Shown piece by piece: positions 9,658 through 20,024 of a DNA stretch of 64,000 bases. Position numbers and translations under genes: made by a program. Source of the stretch: Debaryomyces hansenii CBS767 (taxonomy: Eukaryota; Ascomycota; Pichiomycetes; Serinales; Debaryomycetaceae); the NCBI RefSeq assembly GCF_000006445.2, contig NC_006047.2, forward strand, positions 620,001 through 684,000, read 5' to 3'. How positions within the stretch are numbered: position 1 is the first letter of the stretch; every line of letters begins with the position of its first letter. The notes under the pieces were generated by a model. That model was not told the DNA's origin, did not search any database, and worked only from the letters and a program-made list of their open reading frames with translations.

Positions 9658-12225
9658 ATGATAGGGTTTTGGATGGACGCTAATGAAGGAAAAGAGAAGT
9701 CATTAATTGTGGAGAAGCTGGTAGAAGGTAATAGGCACAAAAAGGAGACAGGCGCTTTGGTTAATGGCCATAGCGTCAAAAGTAAAGGGGGTGCAAACGA
9801 TAAAAGACAATTATACTACCAGAGGAAAATGGAAAGATTGGGACATGGAAAAGCGAAACAGGAAGGGAGCCTGAGAAGTGAAGAATACGAGAAGGAAATT
9901 GATATTTTCAATTCGGACATAGAGGCTATTTTGTCGCCGTTCAAACAGATGGAGAAATCGGATTCAAAGATAGACCGGGGAATTATTAAATACTTTGCAT
10001 TGGTGGTGATATTGTTACCTTCGATAATTGGCATTATGACGCCAGCGATGGGGGAAAATGGTCGTACGAGCATTGATATGGCGAATTTGGTAACCGACAG
10101 CTTCATGGTTATTTTGGTGAGTTGGTTTATAAACTTCACAATCGAATGGCCGTGGAATTGGCACAAAAACATAATTGAAGCCCAGAGCAAGCTTTTGGAA
10201 AGCACCAATGCATTCGTGCACAGGGTGTCTACGACGGAGGAGGTGAACAGCGAGATTCTCACTAAAAAAATCAAGGCTTTCAAGAAGCTCTGCAAATATG
10301 AAAATTATTCGCTTCTGTTGTGCTTTGTATGCACATGCATGGGAGCTGGGATCATGAGATGGTCTCGAAACTACATTAACATAGAAGATACAAGAAGGAG
10401 ATTAGTTTTCAGTAATTTGAATATTATGCTATTTCTGTTTTTGGAGATTTTTAGGTTAGTCTTAATCTTGACGGAAAGATTGCAGAAACACACAGTAGAT
10501 GACATTCAAGATAAAATCAACAAGGATCGTGTGAAATCTAATGGATTAAAAACGGCCCATATGGATTTTGTCATACCCTCAAGTTCTTCAAGTGAAGATA
10601 ATAATAAAATGGGTGGACTAATGAATGGGTTGGGCAGTCTAGTCACTACCGGAAAACTAAATGCAAATATTGAAGGTGGGGTTGTTTCCTATAAAAAGAG
10701 TATAGAAGTACTACAAGATAAAGCAAACAGACAGGATGAAATGATTCAGAGTCTATTAATTACTCAAGCTAATGAATATGCTAAGATCAATATGTCATTG
10801 AAAAAGCTTGAGAAAGTAATAAGTCAAATAAATAATCATAAAAACGAGGGATTGGATAACCAACGGTCTGTGTTTTTGAAACCGTTTCCTTTGAATTTAT
10901 CCTCTTCTGAAAATAAGTTAACTCAAAAGTCTTACAAGCGTTTGTCGTTACCATCAATGTTGAACAACGACAAGCAGCCAATGCACACAATATTTGAAGA
11001 ATCTGATATAGAAGAAGAAGACGGTGACGAGAACCAACTAAATAGCGAATTAATGGAACTACAAGAGAGGAGAGAACAAGAAGCCAGAGACGAAAAAGGT
11101 ATAGGTAAAATGCTAGGAGGTATAGTTGATAAACAAGAGAAGTTCTCAGATAATATTTCGAAACGGGTTAGACCTCAAAAACTGATTTCCAGTTCTACAA
11201 ACTTATCGTCTTTCAACGAATCGATATTTGAGCAACCACATCTGCATCGGATCGATATAAAACAATCTGATCTCGAGAATGTTTCAGATTATAATTCGAA
11301 TTATTTTGATGATGACTGTGAAAAAGAAGATAAACACAAAGGTGTTGGTAGTGGTTATTTTTCACTACATGGCTTACCATTCTCGTCATCGATTAAGAAC
11401 TTGGTGACAAGAAATCTAGTGTACGAAGATAATAATAGTAATATACCTTATATTCCGGACAACCTACTAGATTATAGAATAAACGAGTTGATAGGGTATG
11501 GTTCTGAACAGCTGAGCATAATGGGTAATATGGAGGAGAAGAACAGTAACATCCTATTTAAATTGAAGCTTATTGTGCTGAATATTTTACAGAATATTTC
11601 GATTATTGACTTAATCAAGGATCCGTTGACAACAAAACAGATTTTACATTCAGAAGTTAAACCTATTTTAATGAGTTTTTGCAAAGAGCAAATAGAGAAT
11701 TATACAGCAACTACCAGATTACTTAAGAGTCTTATATGGGAAATCTTAACAAAGCATTTGTTTCTTACAACAGAAAAGCTTGAAACAATTATCAATACTT
11801 ATTTAGCTCCTTTAGAGAGATTGAAAAATCTTTTTACTTTAGTTTGTTTCAAAATTCCTTTCAATATCCTTAGATTTTACGTGGCAGTCTTATCTTTCTT
11901 TCCCAAAATATTCTACCACATATTTATTGCATATCCTATAATAAACCAAACATCAAAGGATAAAGATTCTGACGGAGCAAAACGTATCAAAAACACAGAT
12001 CATAGAGAACCAGGATCAAAACCATTTCTAGCTATGAAACAATTCCATTTATCCCCCAATGCTGCAAGGTCAGGCAAAATTAAAACCAATACAGAAAGCG
12101 ACAAAGCACTTTATGATTTGAAAGCTAGAAAAATGGTTTTCAATAAATTACTGAGGTATTATGACTTAAGAACGCTCCCAGAAAACAGTCTATTTACACC
12201 AGTGAGATTATATGATGAAGAGTAA
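9658..12225 (+). CDS. Large multi-pass membrane protein, function unknown
   Basis: I do not recognise this 855-residue protein. From the ATG at 9658 (another lies at 9673) it has a polar basic N-terminus. Four hydrophobic segments follow in the first third: around FALVVILLPSIIGIM, SFMVILVSWFINFTI, LLLCFVCTCMGAGIM and IMLFLFLEIFRLVLIL. A long Ser/Asn/acidic central part with short coiled-coil stretches comes next. Near the C-terminus lies another hydrophobic block, around FKIPFNILRFYVAVLSFFPKIFYHIF. The layout suggests a fungal organelle-membrane protein with a large cytosolic or lumenal domain. Coding quality is high throughout, so it is a real gene. Confidence 0.75.
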   Translation: MIGFWMDANEGKEKSLIVEKLVEGNRHKKETGALVNGHSVKSKGGANDKRQLYYQRKMERLGHGKAKQEGSLRSEEYEKEIDIFNSDIEAILSPFKQMEKSDSKIDRGIIKYFALVVILLPSIIGIMTPAMGENGRTSIDMANLVTDSFMVILVSWFINFTIEWPWNWHKNIIEAQSKLLESTNAFVHRVSTTEEVNSEILTKKIKAFKKLCKYENYSLLLCFVCTCMGAGIMRWSRNYINIEDTRRRLVFSNLNIMLFLFLEIFRLVLILTERLQKHTVDDIQDKINKDRVKSNGLKTAHMDFVIPSSSSSEDNNKMGGLMNGLGSLVTTGKLNANIEGGVVSYKKSIEVLQDKANRQDEMIQSLLITQANEYAKINMSLKKLEKVISQINNHKNEGLDNQRSVFLKPFPLNLSSSENKLTQKSYKRLSLPSMLNNDKQPMHTIFEESDIEEEDGDENQLNSELMELQERREQEARDEKGIGKMLGGIVDKQEKFSDNISKRVRPQKLISSSTNLSSFNESIFEQPHLHRIDIKQSDLENVSDYNSNYFDDDCEKEDKHKGVGSGYFSLHGLPFSSSIKNLVTRNLVYEDNNSNIPYIPDNLLDYRINELIGYGSEQLSIMGNMEEKNSNILFKLKLIVLNILQNISIIDLIKDPLTTKQILHSEVKPILMSFCKEQIENYTATTRLLKSLIWEILTKHLFLTTEKLETIINTYLAPLERLKNLFTLVCFKIPFNILRFYVAVLSFFPKIFYHIFIAYPIINQTSKDKDSDGAKRIKNTDHREPGSKPFLAMKQFHLSPNAARSGKIKTNTESDKALYDLKARKMVFNKLLRYYDLRTLPENSLFTPVRLYDEE

Positions 12226-12407
12226 ATAAATTTGCAGCATTTAGTGTAGAAATAAAAAATGTTATCGCATCATCGCTCGAAACCGGGGGCATGATCTTCA
12301 AATAATACATTTGTAGGATGAGTTTTATATATGTTTACTTCTTTATCACCTCAACAGAAGAATTTATGAACCTGTAAATAGTAACATTCCGATCTATTCT
12401 TCTGTAA

Positions 12408-13826
12408 AAGAAACATACATTAGTCAAAATAGCTAATAAAAGACGATCCAAGAAAATACGTCCTCCCTACCGGAGGTACGTTTATAAGTCTAATTTCACC
12501 GAAGTTAATAGTAGTGACGAAGAATATGAAAACGAAGAAGAAGAAAATGCATTGAAGTCGAAAGACCAATATGGAAACTATGAAGATTTTAACACGAATA
12601 CTAATTTGAGTATAAATTCGGTTTATGTTTTAACGAGTCAACAGAATTTCAAGAACAAAATCTGGCCAAGATCTCAGTTTGAAAAAGTTGACGTTTTAAG
12701 GTGTTGCATTAACAATCGAAACGAGGAGTTCAAGAGAACTATGGAAATTCGTAAGGAAGAATTTGAATCAGCTCTGAAGATGATGAAATTGCCAGTGGAA
12801 ATAATAGTTTATATTCTCGAAATTCTAGAGGCAAAAGGAAAATTGAAGCCAAAATATCTAAGGGTTTGTAAATTGTTTTACCTAATAGCACTTCCGATGA
12901 TATATAGGAGACCTACTTTAAAAGCAACCAATTTTTTTGCTTTTGTAGATACCATATCGTCCAACAAAACCATCGGTAATAATATTAGAGAGCTAGATCT
13001 TTCCTACATTATTCAGACAGGTAAAAATGCTTTTGTTGCTAAGCTATTAAAAAGATCTAGAGCAAACCTAGAAGTTTTCGTTGCTCCTCAAACAAGTTTT
13101 GGACTAGGGCCACTAATAGCATTAAAGAACTGCACGAAATTGAAAATCCTAGATTTAAGACTTGTGTCGGAAACTTTAAATTTGATAGAATTGTTCAACT
13201 CAATTAATAGTTTGGATGAATTAACGCATTTGTCATTCCCGAGATCATCTATTGAAATACACGATTTCAAGAGTATCCACTGGCCTACCAGACTATCATT
13301 TTTACGACTTTCAGGAGGTATAACTGATGATTTCTTGATGCAATCCGAATTCCCTTCTACAATAACTCAGTTGGAGTTAGCACATTGCCCAGCAATAAAG
13401 GACTTTGGTCTACACAGCCTATTGTTCAGTTTTGGTAAGAATTTGACCTCCTTGAAAATTCAGTATCCAATGCCTGGATTGAAGGATAATGCCTTGGACT
13501 TAGTTTTCAACTATTGCCCCAACTTGACTGTGTTGGAAATCTCGGTTGATTACGTTTCCAGCGCTTTTTTTGACGAAGAAAATTTGTCTTATTTGGCGTA
13601 CCCAAGACCATTAAAAACATTATATATAGAGAGTAGTGGAATGCTTGGTACTTCAACCAAATTGGATCCTATTGACTTAGCAATTGCAATAAATGAAGAC
13701 AGACTACCATTCTTGAAGAATATACGGTGTACCGCAAAACTAGGTTGGGATCCAAAATCTGAATATGTTACATTTATAGTTGACGCATTAGATGAAAGAG
13801 GAGGCGGGTTATACATAGGTTATTGA
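12408..13826 (+). CDS. F-box/LRR-like protein, 5' end unresolved
   Basis: The protein has an F-box-like motif, MKLPVEIIVYILEIL, followed by leucine-rich-repeat-like segments (LRELDLS, LKILDLRLV, ITQLELAHC, LTVLEISVD). It resembles the uncharacterised yeast F-box protein YDR306C and would act as an SCF substrate adaptor. The frame is open and coding-like from 12408, with basic and then acidic stretches (KRRSKKIRPPYRRY, SSDEEYENEEEE), but contains no ATG before about 12739. A short upstream exon is therefore likely. One option joins an ATG at 12318 or 12366 through a donor at 12374 to an acceptor ending at 12442, but the branch site there is weak. The start given is the limit of the open frame. 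Confidence 0.7.
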   Translation, partial: KKHTLVKIANKRRSKKIRPPYRRYVYKSNFTEVNSSDEEYENEEEENALKSKDQYGNYEDFNTNTNLSINSVYVLTSQQNFKNKIWPRSQFEKVDVLRCCINNRNEEFKRTMEIRKEEFESALKMMKLPVEIIVYILEILEAKGKLKPKYLRVCKLFYLIALPMIYRRPTLKATNFFAFVDTISSNKTIGNNIRELDLSYIIQTGKNAFVAKLLKRSRANLEVFVAPQTSFGLGPLIALKNCTKLKILDLRLVSETLNLIELFNSINSLDELTHLSFPRSSIEIHDFKSIHWPTRLSFLRLSGGITDDFLMQSEFPSTITQLELAHCPAIKDFGLHSLLFSFGKNLTSLKIQYPMPGLKDNALDLVFNYCPNLTVLEISVDYVSSAFFDEENLSYLAYPRPLKTLYIESSGMLGTSTKLDPIDLAIAINEDRLPFLKNIRCTAKLGWDPKSEYVTFIVDALDERGGGLYIGY

Positions 13827-13996
13827 TCCATAGAGATAATTAATAGAGGTACTTTTTATATTTGGTTACTACTCTAAGACTCTAAGGCTTATAATATAAG
13901 TGGAATTTTCCGGCACGTGTATTTATTATATAATATAGACACGGTAGATATTTTTCAATTTATGTCAAACTAATTGAAGGAACTGGTTCAAGAAAG

Positions 13997-16225
13997 ATGT
14001 CTTCGTATAAACTGGAGAAGCTGAAGTTACCACCGGGTTATAAGCCTGGAAAATGGAGACCATTCCACGTTGCAGGCCCAAGTTCGTTAACAATCGAGAG
14101 GACAACCATCACAAGGTTCGACCATTTCTTGACATTCGTATTGTTAGCTCTTTCCATTCTAATTAGATTGTATAATATTCCTTTTCCTAACAAGGTTATA
14201 TTTGATGAAACTCATTTTGGTGGATTTGCAAGAAGTTATTTTAGAGGAGAATTTTTCGTTGACGTGCATCCTCCGTTAGCTAAGTTAATGTACTATTCGA
14301 TTGCAATATTGTGTGGATGGAATGGAGATTTTGAATTTGCTGAGATAGGAGATACCTTTGATGACAATGTGCCTTATGTGGCAATGAGATTATTTTCAGG
14401 GATTTGTGGAGTGTTGACTGTCTTACTCACGTTTGGTATTTTAAGAGCATCAAACTGTAGATCAGCAGTGGCATTTTTTGGTGCATTCCTAGTTTTAATT
14501 GAAAATTCGTTGGTTACCCAATCAAGATTAATTATGCTTGATGGACCATTGATTTTTGGAGTAGCGCTTTCCGTTTTGGGGTTCAAAAGATTTCAATTGG
14601 CGGAACCATTCACAAAAAAATGGTTTAAATTCTTAATCATGACCGGTATAGGTCTAGGAATTACAATGTCAATTAAATTGACTGGATTATTCACAGTTGC
14701 TTGGGTCGGAGTATTGACTGTAATTCAATTGTGGAGCTACCTTGGTGATTTAGAGGTTTCCGACAGACAATGGTTTAAACATGTGTATTATAGAGTGTTT
14801 GGGTTGATAGTTGTACCTTTAACAATTTACTTGGGTTGTTTCGCTATCCATTTTATAAATCTCCCATTCAATGGGCCTGGGTCTGGAGCGGTTTCCCCAA
14901 GTTTCAAAGCTACATTCCATGACTCTCAAGATTTAAAAAATACTCCCGTCGATGTATCATACGGTAGTACTGTTACAATTAAACATAAAAATATGGAAAG
15001 CTATTTGCATTCCCATGACCATACATATTATACTGGCTCGCACGAACAACAAGTTACGCTTTACGGATTCGACGCTGATGAAAATAATGAATGGATTATA
15101 GAAACTAAGAATAAAAGTCCAATTGGCCAATTACAGGGAAAATTCAGGCCAGTTAAAGATGGCGATATTGTAAGGTTATATCATAAATCAACAGGAAAGT
15201 ATCTTACAGTCAATGAAGAGAAACCTCCAATTTCAGAACGTGATTATTCAAATGAAGTGGCATGTTCCGGTGATCGTGATATGTTAGGTAACGAAAATTA
15301 TGAATTTAAAGTAAGAATAGTTAAAAGTGAAACCCATGCGACACTGAATCTTCCTATGATTAAAGTCAGAGCTACAGAAACTCTTTTCCAGTTAGTCCAC
15401 CGTTCCAGAGGATGTGTTGTAATCGCACATGAAGACAAATTACCAGATTGGGGATTCAATCAAAATGAAGTATTATGTATTGATGAACCGACAATACCTA
15501 ACACCATGTGGTATATTGAACACAATTCACATCCCATGCTTGACAATGATAGTGATGCTGAAAAAGTACACTTTAAGAGCTACTCGTTCTTTAACAAGCT
15601 AGTTGAATATCATTTGGCAATGTGGAGAATTAACAAAAGCTTTACGGATAAACATCCTTATTCCTCGAGTCCAGAATCCTGGCCGTTTTTGTTAAGGGGA
15701 ATTAATTTCTTTAGTAATGAAGCCGGATCTTCTAACGAATTGCACGATGAAGATGGAAGCCATATTTATTTATTAGGTAACGTTGCTATATACTACGTTG
15801 GGTTTATTTTAATTTCACTTGTGATAGCAAAGAACATAATCAAACTATTCAAGGTTATGAATCCCTTCGGTTTAACTTACGATCCTCCATATGTATCGAC
15901 TTTCCAATCAAATGGGTTTGAATTTGTCGTTGGCTGGATGTTACATTATTTTCCATCATACCAGATGTCGAGACAACTATTCTTACACCACTACCTTAGT
16001 TCATTGTTCTTCTCAATTTTGGTAATTGCTCAAGTTACCGAATACCAAATGACGAAGAGAAAGATTTTTGGATACATATGGATGGTTTCTATTACAGTAT
16101 TGGCTATTTACTGTTTCGTGGCGTTCACTCCAATAATATACGGATTCGACTGGAATAGAAGTGAATGCAACCATGCGAAATGGTTTCCATCCTGGGATTT
16201 TAATTGTATGTCGTATACCCACTAG
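13997..16225 (+). CDS. PMT5: Protein O-mannosyltransferase, PMT1/PMT5 subfamily
   Basis: This ER multi-pass enzyme transfers mannose from dolichyl-phosphate mannose to Ser/Thr of secretory proteins. The catalytic Asp-Glu pair is D70-E71 in the FDETHFGGF motif, followed by DVHPPLAK. A lumenal MIR region spans about residues 315-500 (ESYLHSHDHTY, EQQVTLYG). C-terminal membrane helices follow, with the LHHYL motif. FDE-HFGGF and the ending near SPIIYG...WDFNC place it with Pmt1 rather than Pmt2 or Pmt4. At 742 residues, without the long cytosolic tail of Pmt1, it looks more like Pmt5. The paralogue name is less certain than the family. Confidence 0.85.
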   Translation: MSSYKLEKLKLPPGYKPGKWRPFHVAGPSSLTIERTTITRFDHFLTFVLLALSILIRLYNIPFPNKVIFDETHFGGFARSYFRGEFFVDVHPPLAKLMYYSIAILCGWNGDFEFAEIGDTFDDNVPYVAMRLFSGICGVLTVLLTFGILRASNCRSAVAFFGAFLVLIENSLVTQSRLIMLDGPLIFGVALSVLGFKRFQLAEPFTKKWFKFLIMTGIGLGITMSIKLTGLFTVAWVGVLTVIQLWSYLGDLEVSDRQWFKHVYYRVFGLIVVPLTIYLGCFAIHFINLPFNGPGSGAVSPSFKATFHDSQDLKNTPVDVSYGSTVTIKHKNMESYLHSHDHTYYTGSHEQQVTLYGFDADENNEWIIETKNKSPIGQLQGKFRPVKDGDIVRLYHKSTGKYLTVNEEKPPISERDYSNEVACSGDRDMLGNENYEFKVRIVKSETHATLNLPMIKVRATETLFQLVHRSRGCVVIAHEDKLPDWGFNQNEVLCIDEPTIPNTMWYIEHNSHPMLDNDSDAEKVHFKSYSFFNKLVEYHLAMWRINKSFTDKHPYSSSPESWPFLLRGINFFSNEAGSSNELHDEDGSHIYLLGNVAIYYVGFILISLVIAKNIIKLFKVMNPFGLTYDPPYVSTFQSNGFEFVVGWMLHYFPSYQMSRQLFLHHYLSSLFFSILVIAQVTEYQMTKRKIFGYIWMVSITVLAIYCFVAFTPIIYGFDWNRSECNHAKWFPSWDFNCMSYTH

Positions 16226-16305
16226 GTCGTATATGGACCCTCTATAGATTTAAATAAAAGATTCATATAATGCAATTTTGTAGTTTCAAAGATTAAACCA
16301 CAATT

Positions 16306-16827
16306 CTATTCTCTGCTTTCGGAGATCCCTGTCGCCACCTCTACTATCAACGACTCACACCACTTCAACAACTTATCTTTCTCTTCGATTTTTTTGATTC
16401 TCTCTTTCTCGACTTCTTCTAGCTGCTTCGCCAAATCCTCCACCATATTCAATTGACTTTCAGGAGACACACCAATCCCCGGCAATGAGTCAATAAGCAT
16501 CGTTATTTGTCTTGACTTAAGTATTATGTCCGTCGATAGTTCATTGATCGTATTCTCAAAATTTGACTCCGCTTCTGCCTTAGCTGATGGTTGGTTTGAC
16601 ACACTATTTCCAGCATTTGTTTGCTTATTGCTTCCTCCTCCACTTCCTTGTGACGGTTGCTGTTGAACCCCCGGTATTGGTGCATTGGCAGCTAAATTTG
16701 ATACCGACGATGGATCTTCATCTAATAACCCTGGTTCACTATTGGTATTGACATAGTTGACCGTAGCATTAAATTGTTCGACTAATTGATCTAAACACAC
16801 TTGTAGCTGAGTAAGTCTGTCTGTCAT
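16306..16827 (-). CDS. SRB7: MED21 (SRB7), Mediator middle-module subunit
   Basis: This 173-residue protein begins with the family signature [15 protein letters not shown]. It has a low-complexity Gln/Ser/Gly insert at about residues 45-85 and ends in a coiled coil (residues 90-165) that pairs with Med7 in the Mediator middle module. Length and start match fungal Med21. It is divergent from PIB1 across a 118-bp spacer. Confidence 0.93.
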
Positions 16828-16945
16828 GATGATTATACCCTTTATTTATCTTTTGTCTACTTATAGCTATGGTAGTTTCTCTATATATAATTTTAGTCAT
16901 AATGTTATAACGGTCGTCTATGAACCAATATGTTTAAGTAGATAA

Positions 16946-18124
16946 ATGTTATCAAATGCTTACAAGAAGGCAATAAATACAAGATATCTTAAGGCAATAA
17001 ACAGTATGTCTAGATCTGATAACGGACCCCTTTGGCAGGACGATACAGAGGTATCATCATGCTTTTTATGTGATTTGAATTATACAATTTTCCATAGGAG
17101 ACATCATTGCCGCAAATGTGGAAGGGTCGTCTGTGGGAATTGTTCGGAACAATCGATCAAGTACTTTCCAAATACATTGATAGCCAATCCTCAACAGGAG
17201 TCGGAATGTCTGGTACTGCTTGAAACTTACAGAACGTGCGATGAGTGTGTTGCAGAAGTGAAGATGATCCGGAGGGCGTTGTATGAGGCCCGTACTAGTG
17301 TCATTGATACGGAAACAAGTGCCAGTAATGAAGCAGAAATTGCACTGGATAATGAAAGAAATGAGACAAACGAAGACTCCCTGGTAGATAATAATAGTAC
17401 TACAAAGTATAGCACGAAAACTAGTACTCGATTAGTACGGTCATCGACTCATTCGTCGTGTGCCAACTTGCACCATAGTGGATGCAATTACCGCCGGAGG
17501 ATACAAGATGGTGCAAGCGATGACAATTTGTGCCCAGTATGTGCAAACAACTTGTTGAAGGAATATATGAGACAATTTAAGAAACGGAAGGGAGATATTG
17601 ATTGTGATGAGTTTGAATCGTACAAAGAGTCGCATATCAACGACTGCTTAATTGCATTTGATTTCAATGGCGATCGAGACAGACCAGATTCTCCCGTTAG
17701 AAGTAAGAAGAGGTCTCATAAACGTAATAAGATGCTTGTTTATAACATGCCGCCTATTCCTAGACCAAAATATGAAACAATACCAAATGCTGAAGGTAAT
17801 TCCTACGATACTCTCCGTCTCCACCCACATTCGATTCAATCGCCGATCGATTCGCAGATTGAGGATGAAAGTGACTTTCAAGTCCTGAATCCTAATGATT
17901 TTGTTGGTTCTATGACATCGAACTTGACTATTCAACCGGGCGCAGAAAAGCAGTTGCCTTATGACTCAGTGGATAGTGAGTGTGTTATCTGCTTAGAAGA
18001 ATTAAAGCCAGGTGATAAGGTTGGTAGATTGGAATGCTTATGCGTGTTTCACTATAAATGCATTAAAGATTGGTTTAACAAGAAAGGATATGGTGAATGT
18101 CCAGTTCATTTCTTACATCAATAA
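16946..18124 (+). CDS. PIB1: PIB1, FYVE-RING ubiquitin ligase
   Basis: This is an E3 ligase that binds phosphatidylinositol 3-phosphate on endosomes and the vacuole. An N-terminal FYVE finger (about residues 30-110) shows CFLC, the RHHCRKCGRVVCGNC signature and a final CDEC. The C-terminus (about 345-390) is a RING of CVICLEEL...CVFHYKC...CPVHF type. The linker is polar and holds an additional CPVC pair near residue 195. At 392 residues it is longer than the 286-aa baker's-yeast protein because of the linker. The two CTG codons near residues 90-93 would be serine in a CTG-clade yeast. Confidence 0.9.
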   Translation: MLSNAYKKAINTRYLKAINSMSRSDNGPLWQDDTEVSSCFLCDLNYTIFHRRHHCRKCGRVVCGNCSEQSIKYFPNTLIANPQQESECLVLLETYRTCDECVAEVKMIRRALYEARTSVIDTETSASNEAEIALDNERNETNEDSLVDNNSTTKYSTKTSTRLVRSSTHSSCANLHHSGCNYRRRIQDGASDDNLCPVCANNLLKEYMRQFKKRKGDIDCDEFESYKESHINDCLIAFDFNGDRDRPDSPVRSKKRSHKRNKMLVYNMPPIPRPKYETIPNAEGNSYDTLRLHPHSIQSPIDSQIEDESDFQVLNPNDFVGSMTSNLTIQPGAEKQLPYDSVDSECVICLEELKPGDKVGRLECLCVFHYKCIKDWFNKKGYGECPVHFLHQ

Positions 18125-18389
18125 TGTATACTAATTGATTCATTATTTAATGATTTTATGTCTATTTTTTGTTGAGGCTTTCACTTATCTTTGTACTATT
18201 AGTATTGTGTTGTGAAAGAATTTTGGTTGGTTTGGGTTTACTTGGCTGTTATTTACTTTTTATGTATATTTTGTTTCAATTCTTATTTATTGTGATTTGG
18301 TATATAATTTTATATTATGTTTTCATATATTAACGTACTTAAATACTAAATCATGCAGGGATATGTTCATAAGTGGATGACAGATGTTT

Positions 18390-19823
18390 CTAACGTTCTT
18401 CACGATCTCTATCATCACGATTTTTCTTGGGATTTCTCTTTTCATGGAAATCTTTGGTTTGTCTGATAGCTTCTGCGCTGGCTCTGTCAACGTGAACATG
18501 TAAAGTATCTAAAACAGCTTTGGATGGAGAAGGATCTTTAGGTAACTTTTTACCCAAAACACTTTCTATTCTTAAGTACATTTCCAAATCATACTGAGTA
18601 ATCAAGGAGATGGACTTACCAGATTTTCCAGCACGCGCAGTTCTACCGACTCTATGAATATACGCCTTTGAATCAGTTGGGATATCGTAATTTATGACAA
18701 TATCGACAGAAGGAATATCCAAACCTCTTGCCGCAACATCAGTTGCGATTAATATATTAGCCTTTCCAGCCTTAAACTTATTCAATGATCCCAATCTTTG
18801 AGCTTGAGTCAACTGACCGTGTAATGGGACTGCCGAAAAGCCCAAGATTCTTGCTAATAACGCAGTTCTTTGTGAATGTGCACAAGTTCTTGTAAAAATA
18901 ATTATTGACTTACCAAGAAATTCATTCAATAAATGAATCAAATATGTATTTTTATAACCATCACTTACCAACATCATAGATTGAACTAAATTGTCAGCAG
19001 TTTGGTATTTATTGGAGACAGCAACTCTTACGGGATTATGCAAAGAAGCTCTTTGTAATTTAGCAATTTTGTTTGTCATGGTAGCAGAAAATAAGTATGT
19101 TGTTCTTTGGGTTGGAATAATTTTCAAGATCTTGTCAAGGGCCGGTCCAAAATCCATATCTAATAATCTATCGGCTTCGTCCATGACTAAGTATTTCAAA
19201 TTTTTCAACGAGAACCCTTTTGTGTGTTCCAAATGATCCATGATTCTACCAGGAGTAGCAACCAAGATATGTGGCTTACGCATTAAGTCTCTCGCCTGAT
19301 CCATCATATCCATACCACCAACTATACAAACAGAACGTAAACCCATGGATGATCCTAACGCATCAAATGTCTCTTTGATTTGATACGCCAATTCTCTAGT
19401 AGGTGCTAACACCAACCCATAATATGCCGCTTGTGCTTCCCATAATGCTTGCAATATTGGAATGGCAAATGCTGCCGTCTTACCTGAACCTGTTTGTGCA
19501 AGTCCTATAATATCCTTGCCTTCAAGAGCGTGCGGAATGGCTTCCGATTGAATAGGCGTTGGTTTAGTGAACTTCATTTGTTGAATCGCTTCTAACAACT
19601 CTGGAATCAATTTCAATTCATTGAACGACTTGAATTTCAATTCTGCTGTCGGATCAACAACAGTATCGAAATTTTCAGCTACATTTTCCTCTTTAGCAGG
19701 CTCTTCTTGTGCCTGTTGCTTTAACGCATTTTTCTTGATTTTCTCAGCTAATGCTCTAGCATCAAGTTTCTTACTATGAGTCTTTGACTTTTTATTGATC
19801 ATACCATCCACTTTAACAGACAT
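18390..19823 (-). CDS. RRP3: RRP3, DEAD-box RNA helicase
   Basis: This nucleolar helicase is needed for 18S pre-rRNA processing. A Q motif lies near residues 66-92, the Walker A AQTGSGKT at 109-116, PTRELA at 141-146, DEAD at 215-218 and SAT shortly after. The C-terminal ARGLD and [10 protein letters not shown] motifs are present, so the ATPase/helicase core is complete in 477 residues. The C-terminal tail is basic and Asp/Arg-rich. The gene is divergent from SSF1, another ribosome-biogenesis gene. The pair shares a promoter with PAC and RRPE boxes, which suggests coordinated growth control. Confidence 0.95.
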   Translation of the reverse strand: MSVKVDGMINKKSKTHSKKLDARALAEKIKKNALKQQAQEEPAKEENVAENFDTVVDPTAELKFKSFNELKLIPELLEAIQQMKFTKPTPIQSEAIPHALEGKDIIGLAQTGSGKTAAFAIPILQALWEAQAAYYGLVLAPTRELAYQIKETFDALGSSMGLRSVCIVGGMDMMDQARDLMRKPHILVATPGRIMDHLEHTKGFSLKNLKYLVMDEADRLLDMDFGPALDKILKIIPTQRTTYLFSATMTNKIAKLQRASLHNPVRVAVSNKYQTADNLVQSMMLVSDGYKNTYLIHLLNEFLGKSIIIFTRTCAHSQRTALLARILGFSAVPLHGQLTQAQRLGSLNKFKAGKANILIATDVAARGLDIPSVDIVINYDIPTDSKAYIHRVGRTARAGKSGKSISLITQYDLEMYLRIESVLGKKLPKDPSPSKAVLDTLHVHVDRASAEAIRQTKDFHEKRNPKKNRDDRDREER

Positions 19824-20024
19824 TATTACTTATAGTTGAATAGTTACTTCTTAATTATGATAAGATTGGTTTTTTTTTTTTTTTTTTGATATATTTTTCT
19901 TTGGTAATAAAAAATTCTGCACACAAAATATTATAGTAAGAGATGAGGTACTATATCTATAAAATTTTCATTAGATATAAACTAAATAAAACAGTCAGAT
20001 TGATTTAAATAGCAATTCAGGAGT
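19824..20024. promoter_or_regulatory. Divergent RRP3/SSF1 promoter with poly(T), PAC-like and RRPE boxes
   Basis: A run of 18 T lies at 19870-19887, a PAC-like AGATGAGG with its GATGAG core at 19942-19947, and an inverted RRPE, AAAATTTTCA, at 19961-19970. These are the established motif pair of yeast ribosome-biogenesis genes. Both flanking genes belong to that class. Confidence 0.75.
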
